The notes beneath the pieces are model-generated. The model was not told the origin of the DNA, made no database searches, and was given only the letters and a program-made list of their open reading frames with translations. Both the position numbers and the translations under genes were made by a program. A stretch of DNA of 64,000 bases from Obelidium mucronatum (taxonomy: Eukaryota > Chytridiomycota > Chytridiomycetes > Chytridiales > Chytriomycetaceae). The stretch covers positions 1-64,000 of the forward strand of contig JAIVFH010000079.1 of the NCBI GenBank assembly GCA_025765595.1, given 5' to 3'. Positions 33,300-44,937 of the stretch are shown here, piece by piece. Numbering within the stretch: position 1 is the first letter of the stretch; each line of letters opens with the position of its first letter.

Positions 33300-33882
33300 T
33301 ACTAAAAACACGCGTGTGCGACGCGTTTTTTTTTTGCTCTCTTTCTTCATATACAGTAAAACATTTTAATAAATTTAAGCATATGAATTATTATTGAGAT
33401 GTAGGATAATTTATTGATTTATATTTCAAAATATGTTGGAAGGGCATCGAAGGAAATTTTTTTTTGATCAAAACAAAACAACCTTCGCCCCAACGGTTTT
33501 TGTCAACGCGTTTTGTCAAGGCCAATTTACAGACAGTGAATATCCAGACATTCCTGAAAACACTACTAAGAAACTTTGGAGCGGAAGATCAACGCGATAG
33601 AGATTTGGTGATTTTATTTAGACATAGGTATGGTGATAAAACTATTCCCAACCCTGCTTATTACCACGAACGGCCGCTATGGGAATACCTAAACTATTAC
33701 ATTCAATACGCGCGTGAATAGTATGAGACTTTTGGAATATTTAGGCAGTTATGGCGGATGCCTATTTTTTCCAACCTGTCAACTTGTTTTGACGTGCATA
33801 AACCACTACCCAAACCCCATTCTTTCCAAAATAACTAAAACATAAAAAACAATTAACTTAAAATTCATTTAAGACATATAGA
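33300..33882. other. Intergenic; orphan open frame without ATG
   Basis: A plus-strand frame at 33464-33721 reads FLKTLLRNFGAEDQRDRDLV, then PAYYHERPLWEYLNYYIQYA. It looks protein-like but contains no ATG and no evident splice partner. It may be a gene relic or an exon of an unannotated short gene. Confidence 0.3.
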
Positions 33883-36478
33883 ATGAGTGAAGACGCGTCG
33901 AACCACCATGACCGACCCTACTCCATGAACGAGTATCAAACTATGGACCCAACAATGCATCAACAACACCTCGAACTTTTTCAGCAAAATAACCACCCAA
34001 TCGCAGGAGGCCCTATAGATCACGACTATGACAACATGCAGGTTCAAGGAAACACATTCTATAATATGCACATGCCTTTTCCAATGATGCCAGTCGTATC
34101 AAACGGAATCATGTTCCCAGATCAATACCAACAACAACAGCAACAACAGCAGCAACAACAACAACAACAGCACTCACCTCCATCTCCATCCCAACAGCAC
34201 CATCACCCAGGTTTCCTCTTCCCCCAACATTACCCTCCACCCACGCATCACTCCTACATGGATCCCCTCCATCTACAAGGGTTCAATCAGATGCATGCTC
34301 ACCAGTACCATGACTCACGGTTCATGCCGTCTTTTGGAATGAGTCTCATGGAAGGTGGTTTGGGCGGTTATGATGGAAGTGGGATCCACACTGACTTTGG
34401 TGGGCACCAGTTCATGCCACCTGAAATCCCACACGACGCATCGGCTGTAGAAATCATGGGCATGGGTATGGTAGGAATGGGTGGTGGTAGCAACAGTAGT
34501 AGTGAAAAGCATGGGTTTCATCACACAGACTCTCCCAGTGCTTGGGGGGGCCCTTGGAACCATGACCACGCGACGGCGGCATCGTTTGTTCCAGGTGTTG
34601 GGGGTGGTGGTGGTGGTGGTATGGATGGGAATAATGTGACTGGCGGTGGTGTCTTGGGAGGTCTTGATGAATCGATTGCGGCTGGGGCTTCGCTGGTTGA
34701 TCCTCATGAGGTTGGGTATACGCCTGAATTGGAGAGAGTGCAGGGTAGAGGGGATGTTGATCCAGTGGCGGCTTCTGCTTCTGCGGCTGCTGCTGTCGCC
34801 AACTCTGGCTACAACAACGGACGAGTTGGTAGTATGGGTGGTATGAGTGGAGCGGTACAGCACGAGCAGGATGACAGAGACCATGGGTCAAATCAAAGCG
34901 GAGAAGACTGTGATGCAAAGGATAAGAATCTCCGCCGCGGAAAAGGTGCTGTTTACTGTGTTCACAGAAAGCTTTTGTACAGGGTGAGATTAGTTTAAAC
35001 TTGTCTGTGTTGATTTGTTACTTATACCTGCTCTTGTAATGGTAGTGTGGCGACTGCAGCTCTCTTGGAAACGCCAGCCACGTGATTACTAGAGTTTCAG
35101 CAATTTGCCATCACGGCAAGAGAAGAAGTCAATGCATTCAGTGCTATGATGAAGGGACGGGTGGATCAATCATTTGTGAACATCGCCGACAAAAATACGC
35201 GGTAAGTTCCCACCCCACTCAAATAATTTGATGCTGAAAATAAATCCAAAAAAAATTGTAATCCATGTTGGTCCTGCAGTGCCCGAAGGTTAGAATGAAA
35301 CGCCCCTTTTTTTGGTCTTTGACAAAACCCACTGACAAAACGTATTTTTTTAAATTTAAAAATAGTGCTTTGACGCCGGCCGCGAAACAAACTCTCTTTG
35401 TGAACACCGTACAATCAAATTTAAATGCAAAATCTGCAGCCCCAGTGTCCACCAGCCAAAGACATACAAAAAGCGTCAAGGAAACAACAATGAAAATGCA
35501 TTGAACAAAAAGCGGCCCATCAACCGCAAACGGGCAAACTCGGGTAATCACGGACCAGGAGTCAACAACGGCGATATCTTTGGTTCCGGAGGTGGCGGTG
35601 GCGGTGGCGGTGGTCATGACGATTCCGGTGGTCATATGGGACAAGCTGTCTTTTATCCGTCCCACCATCATCCCATGATGTTCCCCATGCAAATGCAACA
35701 ACAGCATTCGGGTATATCGCCATATGGTGGATCAGGATCGGGACAAGCCCCAGGATACATGTTCCAAATGAGTGGTCCTGCTCCGATGCCCATGATTCAG
35801 GTGTTGCCACCAAATGTTGGTGCAACTTCCTTTATTTCCACACCGATTCCAACGAGAAGAGGATCTCCAGAGCCAAACAAATTAGCAGGAGTTCAAAATG
35901 GACCTGTTTTTGTGGCTGGAAGTATGGGTGGTGTCCAATACTTGGTGCCATCAATACCAATGCCAACAGCATTAACTCCAACTGTATCTCCCATGACGAT
36001 AAACGCAACGCTCGGTAGCCTAAAAGCAGTAGCTGCTGCCATCGTTCCGCCAAACTTCCCAAAAACTACCTCCCCTGTTGTGAGCGCTCAAATCGCCAGC
36101 AAGACAACGAAAGGGCCCGAAGTGAAATTGGAGATTGAAGTGATCTCGACTGAACAGAAGGAAACTCAGGCCTCGTGCAACGCAAAACTCAAAAAAGAAA
36201 ACACTGAAGCTGAGGAAGAAGAAGTTGCTAAAACCATGATTAGCATCTTTTCGCAACCACTTCCATCTGATGATGTGCCGGCTTCTACTTTAGCGCAAGT
36301 ATACGAACAGAATCAATCACAGGCGTCGTCAACAAGGCCCGAAACGTCTGCCGATCGTATCTTGAACAATTCCGAGTCGCAACTTGTTGACGAAAATGAA
36401 GTTGATGTCGTTGAAACCAAGTCCGTGATTGAGAATGAAAACACACCAGTGGAACGCGAACCGTCACATACCAACTAA
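33883..36478 (+). CDS. Protein with four tandem CxH-x6-CxxC zinc repeats
   Basis: Three exons were followed: the first to about 34990, then about 35052-35201, then from about 35367 to TAA at 36478. The N-terminus is disordered and Met/Gln/His/Gly-rich, with a poly-Q tract. The centre holds four short repeats of the form C-x-H-x6-C-x2-C: VYCVHRKLLYRCGDC, AICHHGKRRSQCIQC, IICEHRRQKYACFDA (last Cys lost) and SLCEHRTIKFKCKIC. Similar CxHxxx..CxxC arrays occur in protist, algal and fungal putative DNA-binding proteins. Basic residues around the repeats (KKRPINRKRAN) fit nucleic-acid binding. Glycine-rich and Pro/Met-rich stretches and an acidic tail follow. Likely a transcription regulator, by inference. 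Confidence 0.75.
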
Positions 36479-37009
36479 TGGTGGACTTATGTGACACGTG
36501 GATTTGCTATTCTTGTTGATTGTGTGTTTCTCTTTTCGTTTTTGTAAATTGAATACTTTTTAGATTTTCCCCTCACCACAACTTAAAAAAAAGATAAAAA
36601 ATAAATCCGAAAGATATTTGTTTCCCTTATACATTTTGAAAAGATATTAAGAAATGAGAGTTGACAGAAGTCACACAGGACCTTGACAAAATTTGAGAAC
36701 TTGAACGCAAGTGAGCCGCTAAAGGTTCGATCTTTTTGAGATGGTTTTATGCTGCTTCTTTATAGACTTTTCTGATCTGAAAATTGATATACTTAGGAAA
36801 ATTTTCCCCCTTGTTCAATGTTGAATATTAAAGGGGCATTCTTAAACATAATAATTGATTTTGTGATGAGAAAATAAGTATGGTATTCAAAAGATTGGTT
36901 TGGGTCTTTCTTTATGGCTTTCACATTTTTAACTCTCCACAATCAACGATTGTCACATCATGCTATAAAGTTAAAAAATAGTCAGGTCATCCGCCAGATT
37001 AATGTATGA
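36479..37009. other. Convergent 3' flanks, no gene seen
   Basis: AT-rich sequence between two converging genes. An AATAAA-like signal for the plus-strand gene lies near 36599-36605. Nothing else was recognised. Confidence 0.35.
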
Positions 37010-38076
<1,067 letters not shown>

Positions 38077-38812
38077 TTTCTTGTTGTTTGCACAGCATCA
38101 AGAATCGAAGAAACGATTCTGACCCATCTACGGCCTTTGTGGCAAGGCGGAAAGAGAAATAATGCTGGGCCTTGTGTTCGAAAAAGACTCCAGGCGGAGG
38201 AATACCGAGAAGCGCGGTGCAGACAACAAGGTCGGCGGCAGGAGAAGCCTTGGATATTTACCGCTACATTCTTACAGATATTGTGCCCTTAGGATGGCCT
38301 AATGCTACAGTTGTTGGCTTCAAACTTATTAAACTCTCAAAGTTTTAGTCGAGGTGTTGCCTTGAATATGAACACATCATAGGGGTTAAACCGGCAAAAT
38401 ATCTTTTGACTACTAGTAGTACTTGAGTGTGGGGGTTGAGAGACAGGCGTCTTTTAAGGCTAAATTTAGCAATAACCACATCATTCCTATGCAAATTATG
38501 AACTGTTAAGAAAAGAAAATAAAAGGATCGGCCATCGAACGCAGCCTAAATTGTCTTTTATTTTATAGTCACCAGGCGAGAGTCGGACACGCCGCCAAAT
38601 AATCAGTAATCAAGAGTTAACACGTGCAAAATTTCGTTTGTCTGCTTGGAGCGGAGGCTGACTTTGTTCTTTTTTTAGACGAATATCCCCGAGTATTGAC
38701 TTATAAAATCTTATTTTTAGCAATCAAAACGACTATAAAATGACGCCAGAATATCCGATTCCAGAAATATAAAAACGACCTCTAAAAACCCCATCTCTAC
38801 AAGAATACGAAG
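38077..38812. other. Divergent intergenic region with TATA-like boxes
   Basis: No gene was seen. Two TATA-like words lie before the amidase start codon: CTATAAAA at about 38732-38739 and ATATAAAAA at about 38767-38775. Confidence 0.4.
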
Positions 38813-40561
38813 ATGAAGCTCGCAACTGTCCTTGCCACTGTCTTTCTTGCTGCTCAAGCAACCGTCGCACAAGGAGTTGAATACAAGGAATGGACTGTCA
38901 CTCAAATGAACGATGCCATGAACGCTGGAACTTTGACCAGTGTCAAATTGACCCAATACTACGTGAGATAAACTTTTTTTTCTTCATATGTCCATGATGA
39001 ATCAGTTGGTAACGTTTATTTTTTTTTGGAAGTTGGACAGAATTGCAAAGTACAACCCCGCTTTGAGAGCTGTCATTGAAACTGATCCACAAGCTTTGGC
39101 TTGGGCCGACCAAGCAGACAAAGATCGAGTTATTTGTAACCGAGCCAAGACTTGCAACCCGCTCCTTGGTATTCCAGTCTTGCTCAAGGACAACATTGCC
39201 ACTCGTGATCTTATGCAAACTACCGCTGGGTCCTGGGCCTTATTTGGAAGCATCTCTAAAAGCGACGCCCACGTTGTTGACAGATTGAGAAAGGCCGGAG
39301 CTGTTTTGCTTGGAAAAGCCAACTTGAGTGAGTTTGCAAACTTGAGAGACGCGTTGGTGATTCCAAGTGGTTGGTCCGGCCGTGGTGGGCAAACTATTAA
39401 CCCATACAATGCGACTGCTTTCGTTTGTGGGTCTTCTTCTGGATCTGCGGTAACTGTCCGCTTTTCTGGATTTTTTTTTTTTTTGGCGAACTAAAAGAAA
39501 ATTATTCTCTCAGGTTGCTGTCACTGCCAACTTGGCTGCCGTTACACTCGGTACTGAAACCGACGGCTCCATCATCTGCCCTTCTGCTTTTAATGGTGCA
39601 GTCGGTTTTAAACCGACTCTTGGACTCGTCTCTCGTTCTGGAGTGATTCCAATTTCTCATACTCAAGACAGTGTGGGACCTATTGTGCGTACAGTTGCCG
39701 ATGCGGCCTATTTGCTTGATGCCATTGCAGGAACTGATTCCGCCGACAACTCTACTGTCAATGCCGACAAATACAAACCAAAAACCTCTTACGCTTCCTA
39801 CTTGAGCACATCGTTTTCAGGGGGCATGTTTACCGGACTCAGAATTGGTTACGACCCTTTTGTTGATCAAGACCAGTGAGTTTCAATTTTCGTTTTCTAA
39901 CGGTAGAAGGGTGTCTAAACAACCCCCCCCCCCCCCCCCCCCCCCCCCCAAATGCAGAGTTCTTAACAAAGCAACTAGCTGGGCCAAAGGAATCCTTGGT
40001 ACATTTGGAGCCAATGCAACATTGGTTCCTTTGCCATTCCCCAAGGTGGAATTTGACCAAGGCGAAACCGAACTCCTCATTCTGTTCACAGAATTCAAAG
40101 CTGGCTTGAACAGTTACCTGGCAAACTTGCAGTACAGCCCAGTCCGAAGTTTGAGTGCTCTCATGCAAGCTACAAAGGCCGATAAGCGGGAAAACATTTA
40201 CCCATTTGCCAACTGGGAGGCAAGTCAGGCAACCAAAGGGTTGAACGACCCAGCGTACTTGGATGCAGTCAAGAGACAAGCGCAAAATGTCAAGGCGATT
40301 GACAAGCTCTTTGCTGACAACAAGTTGGATATTTATATTGGAAACCCGCTTGAGTTGTCCCACTATGCGGCCTTGGGTGGGTACCCAGTCATGACTGTTC
40401 CAGTTCGCACGCCATTTGGTTCTACTGAAAATGACAGTACTCCTCTCGCTGTTGGGTTCTTGGGTTTGCCTTATTCCGAACCATCTATTTTGAAGTTTGC
40501 TTCCTTGGTGGAAATCGTCAACTCCTTCTTTGGAGGTCGTTTGGCGCCATCTGGTTTCTAA
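38813..40561 (+). CDS. Secreted amidase-signature hydrolase
   Basis: The protein starts MKLATVLATVFLAAQATVAQ (signal peptide). The amidase signature fold follows with the Ser-cisSer-Lys triad: GIPVLLKDNIAT (Lys), FVCGSSSGSAVAVTANLAAV (cis-Ser) and GTETDGSIICPSAFNG (nucleophile). At least four exons were followed, with stop at 40559-40561. It should hydrolyse amide bonds in the secretory route or outside the cell; the substrate cannot be told. The intron before VLNKATSWAKGIL carries a run of 27 C. Length is typical of the family. Confidence 0.92.
39923..39949 (+). repeat. Run of 27 C inside an amidase intron
   Basis: An uninterrupted C homopolymer ends about 7 bases before the acceptor (CAAATGCAG), so it serves as the polypyrimidine tract of that intron. 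All other introns in the window use T-rich tracts. Confidence 0.9.
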
Positions 40562-40970
40562 GCCTTCAAGTTCCTTCCATCGTTCCTTACTATTTTTATC
40601 TCCTTTATCTCCATTATAATAATAAATCTCCCTGATATTTAAAAGTCTCTTGTGGTTTCTCATACTATTTTCTTCTCGTTTGCCTTCAACTTGATATGTG
40701 TTCTCGATCGATTCTTAAACTGCTTTGCATTCATTACTTACTTAATTAACTCTTTAATCCTCTTGATACGGCCATTTTGATGATTATTCTAGAATCGTGA
40801 TTTCAGATTAACGATACCAGCTCCCAGGAATCCACAAACAAACCCCCCGTAGCCTTTGCTAACAGTTATTATTATCACTTTTTTTTGACTGATTTCAGAT
40901 CGATGTTCCGATTTAATAATATTCATCATCATATTCATGTATCGTCAACCAAAAAAAAAGTGGAAAAATA
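40562..40970. other. Amidase 3' flank, no gene seen
   Basis: T-rich sequence with an AATAAA polyadenylation-like word near 40620. Nothing else was recognised. Confidence 0.35.
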
Positions 40971-43250
40971 TTAAAACATATGCATCAACTTGTCATCGCG
41001 AAAATCTCCGTAGCGCCAAAGCCCCAATCTGGACTTTCTAGCCTTTTCCTGAGCAGCCACCAAAGCAGCCAAAACCTTCCTTCTTCAAGTTCTTTGGCTG
41101 CCCATTATTCAGTTCCAAGCTCTCTCGATATGTTGTTAAATCGCACAAACCGGTCGAAATACGCAATACAATCGACAACAAACGAAAGATTCAGACACTC
41201 CCCCACCCTTCCCATCATCAACCAGGAACAGACCAACATTACTTGAACCACATCTGCGGGTCGATTCCCTGAAAGTACACGAGCGACAAGCTTCTTACCT
41301 TCTATATCGTCCTTCAAACGGTCATAGGCTGCTCCTCGCTGATTTTGGGGGAACACTGGCTTCCCGCGCAAAGCACAGTCCTACTAAACTGAGGCGCCAA
41401 CGACCAAAAGCGAGCAAGCAAAAGAGCTTCCACTGTTTCATAAACTTCCTTGATAATGCCTTTGAATTCTTCGCCGTTGCCGCTGCCGTCGGCAGAGGCA
41501 GCTGTGGCTTCCTTTGAACGTGCTTCGTCAACGGGATCATGGATGGACAAGATTCGTGCCCATTTTACTCTGTCCGCGCTTTTCTGCTGCGTATAGTTGA
41601 CTTGATTGCGGGGATTGGGCTGCTGAATAGTCGTGGATAGGTGATTTGCAACGTCTTCAACACAAAAAAAGTATCAGCCTTTTCAGAAGAAGCCGCCGCG
41701 GCACTGCTGGTCATTGTTGGGCGCGTGGGGCTTTTGGTGTACGGAATCCACCTGGATAAAAAAAAAAGTGAGAAAAATTTTCACAGAAAAAAATCTCAAA
41801 AATGAACAAACTTAGACCTTGAATTCGAGCCGGAGGGAGAGGATTCCGAGCAATACGCTCTTCGCTTTTGCGACAAACTCGGAAGCATCCACAAATCGGT
41901 ATAAAGTTGGTTCCTTATCGGAGTGCGAACCATTGAGTGCTTTGAGGGCCTTGTCCTAAGCCACCGTCAGTGCGTCATAGTGTGGCGACCCGGTTGTCGC
42001 TATCTTTTAGGTGATTGAGAGCAGTTGGAAGACCTCGGGAGATTAATGTTTCGGCAACATTGAGGTCGCCAAGAGTGACAGTTGTATTCACAAAGTTGAT
42101 AACAACGTGGACAGTATTGCCAATTAATCGTTGTCGAAGAAACTGTTTCATGTGTAAGTACTTTGAGAAACCAATGTAGAGCTGTACCTCTTTGGCTTCA
42201 CCGCTTTCCCCTGTTTCGCCTTCCTTTGATTTTGGTGGCGCTCGGAATGAAGAAACAAAGATTCGGCGCTCGGGGGAGTTTGGTTTGAAGGTTGGGCTGA
42301 CGGCTCCCACGATTCGCGTCACCAGAGCAGAATAGAACCCTTAGCACAAAATGCAGCCGCTCCAACAGATTTTTTGAAGGATTTTCAGATTCTTATACTT
42401 TTCTTTGGCCAAGTTCTCTGCAATCCACAACTTTTCTGGACCACCTGTGACCCTTGCCGCTTGTCAAGATATAACAGACGTGCATCCTTCAGTCAATAAA
42501 GCTTCCGCGATGGAGTCAACAACTTTTATGAATCAAGCTGGCGATAAAGACACCGTTGTTGTTCACACCTTCAACAACGACAGACGCATCGCATTGACGC
42601 ATACGAGATTCGACGAAATAGTTGGCCTCTTGACTGAATGGTTCAATCAGATCTTCGACATTGGGCACATTGGCCCGGTATATAGGCTTTGATGCCTGCG
42701 AGATTGATGTTGAAGTATTGATGCAACTGTGGAAGAAGGAGCGCGAACTTGATCCACATTTGCTGGAAAGACGAACATTTGAATCGCATCACTAACGTCA
42801 ATATGGACGATTGCTTCTGCCCTGGCACAGCAACGCCCTTGTGTGTATCCAGACACTGGCGCACATCAATCAAACAGAATGTGACAAGAGTTTAGGATTC
42901 CAATCCGGCATGAGCGGCCGCTTTTAGAACTAATGGGACAGTATGTTCAGTTGTTGGGTGAAGATACGGACTGCACTCTGACGGCGGGCGCCTCCTGCCG
43001 CACTTTTAACTTTCACCCACCCTGTCTTCACTGGCAGGCGGGCCACGTTTGTCTCCCCATGACACCGGACGAAGCAAGTGAACCAAAAGTCCGGTTGTAG
43101 TGTATTCGACCTTGAACGAGACTTCTTTTCCAACCCAGCCTTCGCAGATACTCTCGTGATCCGAATGCACCCGTCTAAGGCGGGGAGCAGATTTTGGTTT
43201 TCCATAATATCGATCATCGATCCACATCGACTTCGATGCAGACGATGAGT
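40971..43250 (-). pseudogene. SND1: Decayed Tudor-SN (SND1) gene
   Basis: Collinear pieces of Tudor staphylococcal nuclease occur on the minus strand in changing frames. From 5' to 3' they are: GWVGKEVSFKVEYTT (about 43110); EANYFVESRMRQCDASVVVEG (about 42600); VDSIAEALLTEGCTSVIS, stop, QAARVTGGPEKLWIAENLAKEKY (about 42530-42400); RRIFVSSFRAP and LISRGLPTALNHLKDSDNR (42322-41975); KEPTLYRFVDASEFVAKAK (about 41930-41870); VDEARSKEATA; AYDRLKDDIEGKKLVARV; and the family C-terminus KARKSRLGLWRYGDFRDD (about 41045-40985). Frameshifts and an in-frame TGA at a position where SND1 normally has Trp separate them. It is about 2.3 kb long, against about 2.7 kb coding in animals. Very short introns cannot be fully excluded. 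Confidence 0.65.
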
Positions 43251-43338
43251 CGATGGTTATGTCATTTGTTTGCTGTCACGAAAATTTGATTGCTTGCTTT
43301 ATTCGCCTGCCCCCCTCTGCCATCCGACATCCTTCATC

Positions 43339-43967
43339 CTACATGCCGCCCACCTGGGTAATGGTTGTCTGGATCTGGTCGCCGTCTTCCATCTCGAGCT
43401 GCGTCAAAAGGAACATGTCAGAGCACAAAAAACAACAGCAAAAATAAGAATAATAACTCTACATACAGAGTCAGGAGTATCGGTCGGGTTCAATCGGTTT
43501 CCGTCAAGCATGAATCTTACTGATCTTGGATCCTACAAAAGACGGAATCACGGTAGAATGCAATTTGCGTTTTAGGCCCAGCATTCACAACTTGGCAATT
43601 CACAGAGACAAGACACATACCACTCCAGTCTTTGATGAATAAGCATCCATCAACTTCGAAAGCGGTGTAGTACGTTTGATTTTGAATGCTAATGCGGTGT
43701 GTCACATCACAACCAGTACACACACATCTACAAAGACTTCCAGACATACCGATTTCGTTTCCATCGGACCCAAGAACCTTCAGGTTGATGTGTTGAACTC
43801 CTTCCTGAAATTGAAAGAGGAATAATGTCAGAATGTTGTAATAAGTTGTCCACTCGGACTGCTCTGACGCCCCATGGCTCTCCCCTCTTTGGCAAGCCAC
43901 AAACACTGAGAAACGCAGTGTTGTGAGTGCTTACATTGCCTGGCTCTTGTTTCGCTGCATCAGCCAT
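43339..43967 (-). CDS. SMT3: SUMO homologue, copy B
   Basis: Five small exons starting MADAAKQEPGN at 43967 splice to about 95 residues: EGVQHINLKVLGSDGNEI / AFKIKRTTPLSKLMDAYSSK / DPRSVRFMLDGNRLNPTDTP / LEMEDGDQIQTTITQVGGM. This is the SUMO ubiquitin-like fold. The processing site is QVGG followed by a single Met, so a SUMO protease must remove one residue. Mature SUMO is attached to lysines of many nuclear proteins. The intron positions match copy A, which lies just upstream on the same strand. The second intron uses a normal GT donor (GTATGT), unlike copy A. Confidence 0.87.
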
Positions 43968-44042
43968 TGTAGTGTTCCCGTTTTTTTATAACTTATTAAA
44001 AGCTCTTTTATTTGTTATTATTTACTTCAACCTGCTTCAGAA

Positions 44043-44561
44043 CTACACCATTCCTCCTCCAACCTGCATTATAAAAGCCTCCATTACGTCGCCGTCTTCT
44101 AACCCGAGCTATAAACTTTGCGTAAGGTTCACGGTTGACGATTGAAACATTTGAAATGGTGGATCTTACTGTTGCTGGGGTATTGTCTCCAGCCACTGCC
44201 TCACCATCAAACTTAAATCGAACGGTAGCCTTATTCTGTAAGATATGTGTTATGGGCACAGCTGTGGTTGGGGAAACGGTTTCACACATACAATCCCAAG
44301 CTTTTGAGCGTATGCCGTCAACACCTTCTCCATCGATGTTGTCTTTTTGATTTTGAATTCTAAGTTATCAAACGTTACGAACGCCTGAATTGATTGTAAA
44401 GAGAAAGATTGCGAGAAGGGGCTTGCCGATTTCGTTTCCATCCTGCGCCTTGACTTTTAGAGTAATCTGCTCAACTTTGGCCTGCGTCAGGGAACAGTTA
44501 GTTCGCAGATGTTGGTTGGGAGCGCACTTACGTTTTCGTCTTTAACTTCTCCGCCCATCAT
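44043..44561 (-). CDS. SMT3: SUMO homologue, copy A
   Basis: Five small exons starting MMGGEVKDEN at 44561 splice to a SUMO protein: AKVEQITLKVKAQDGNEI / EFKIKKTTSMEKVLTAYAQK / NKATVRFKFDGEAVAGDNTP / LGLEDGDVMEAFIMQVGGG plus MV. The diglycine is followed by a short GMV tail to be cleaved. The second intron starts with GC (G/GCAAGC) at the position where copy B has GT, so it appears to be a GC-AG intron. The two copies share phase and intron positions but clearly differ in protein sequence, so the duplication is old. Confidence 0.85.
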
Positions 44562-44937
44562 GGTTATGGTTTTTCTTTCTTTTTTTGCTGTTCGGACAAG
44601 ATATTTTTTTCAAACGTGAACATCAACATAAAGACGCGAATACTGCTCTCTCTACTATAATAACAGAAGAACGAGATGCTGTTCGATGATGATGAAGGGA
44701 CTGGGTTGTGCTTTGCTTCAAAAATAGCCAAGCGAACGAGACTGCACAAGCCTTTATGTAATAAGACCCTGGTCAATTTACCACAACCACCAACAACTCA
44801 GGAATCCAAACTGACTTTCAAAAACATCGCCAAAAAGTTCGAGTGCGCGTTAGAGTTTCGGCCTTCAACAACTCCGCTATAACTAACCGACACAACTTCA
44901 CAGACCAAAGTAGTTGAAAGAACCTCATAAAATTCCC
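44562..44937. other. Divergent promoter region, SUMO-A / F-box gene
   Basis: A short plus-strand frame at 44676-44882 starts with ATG (MLFDDDEGTGLCFAS) but has no recognised domain. It could be an upstream open frame or a 5' exon of the F-box gene. Otherwise nothing was seen. Confidence 0.35.

Noticed and set aside
42405..42692. Plus-strand 95-codon frame (MAKFSAIHNFSGPPV)
   Set aside because: It is antisense to the Tudor-SN relic, whose family motifs read on the minus strand.
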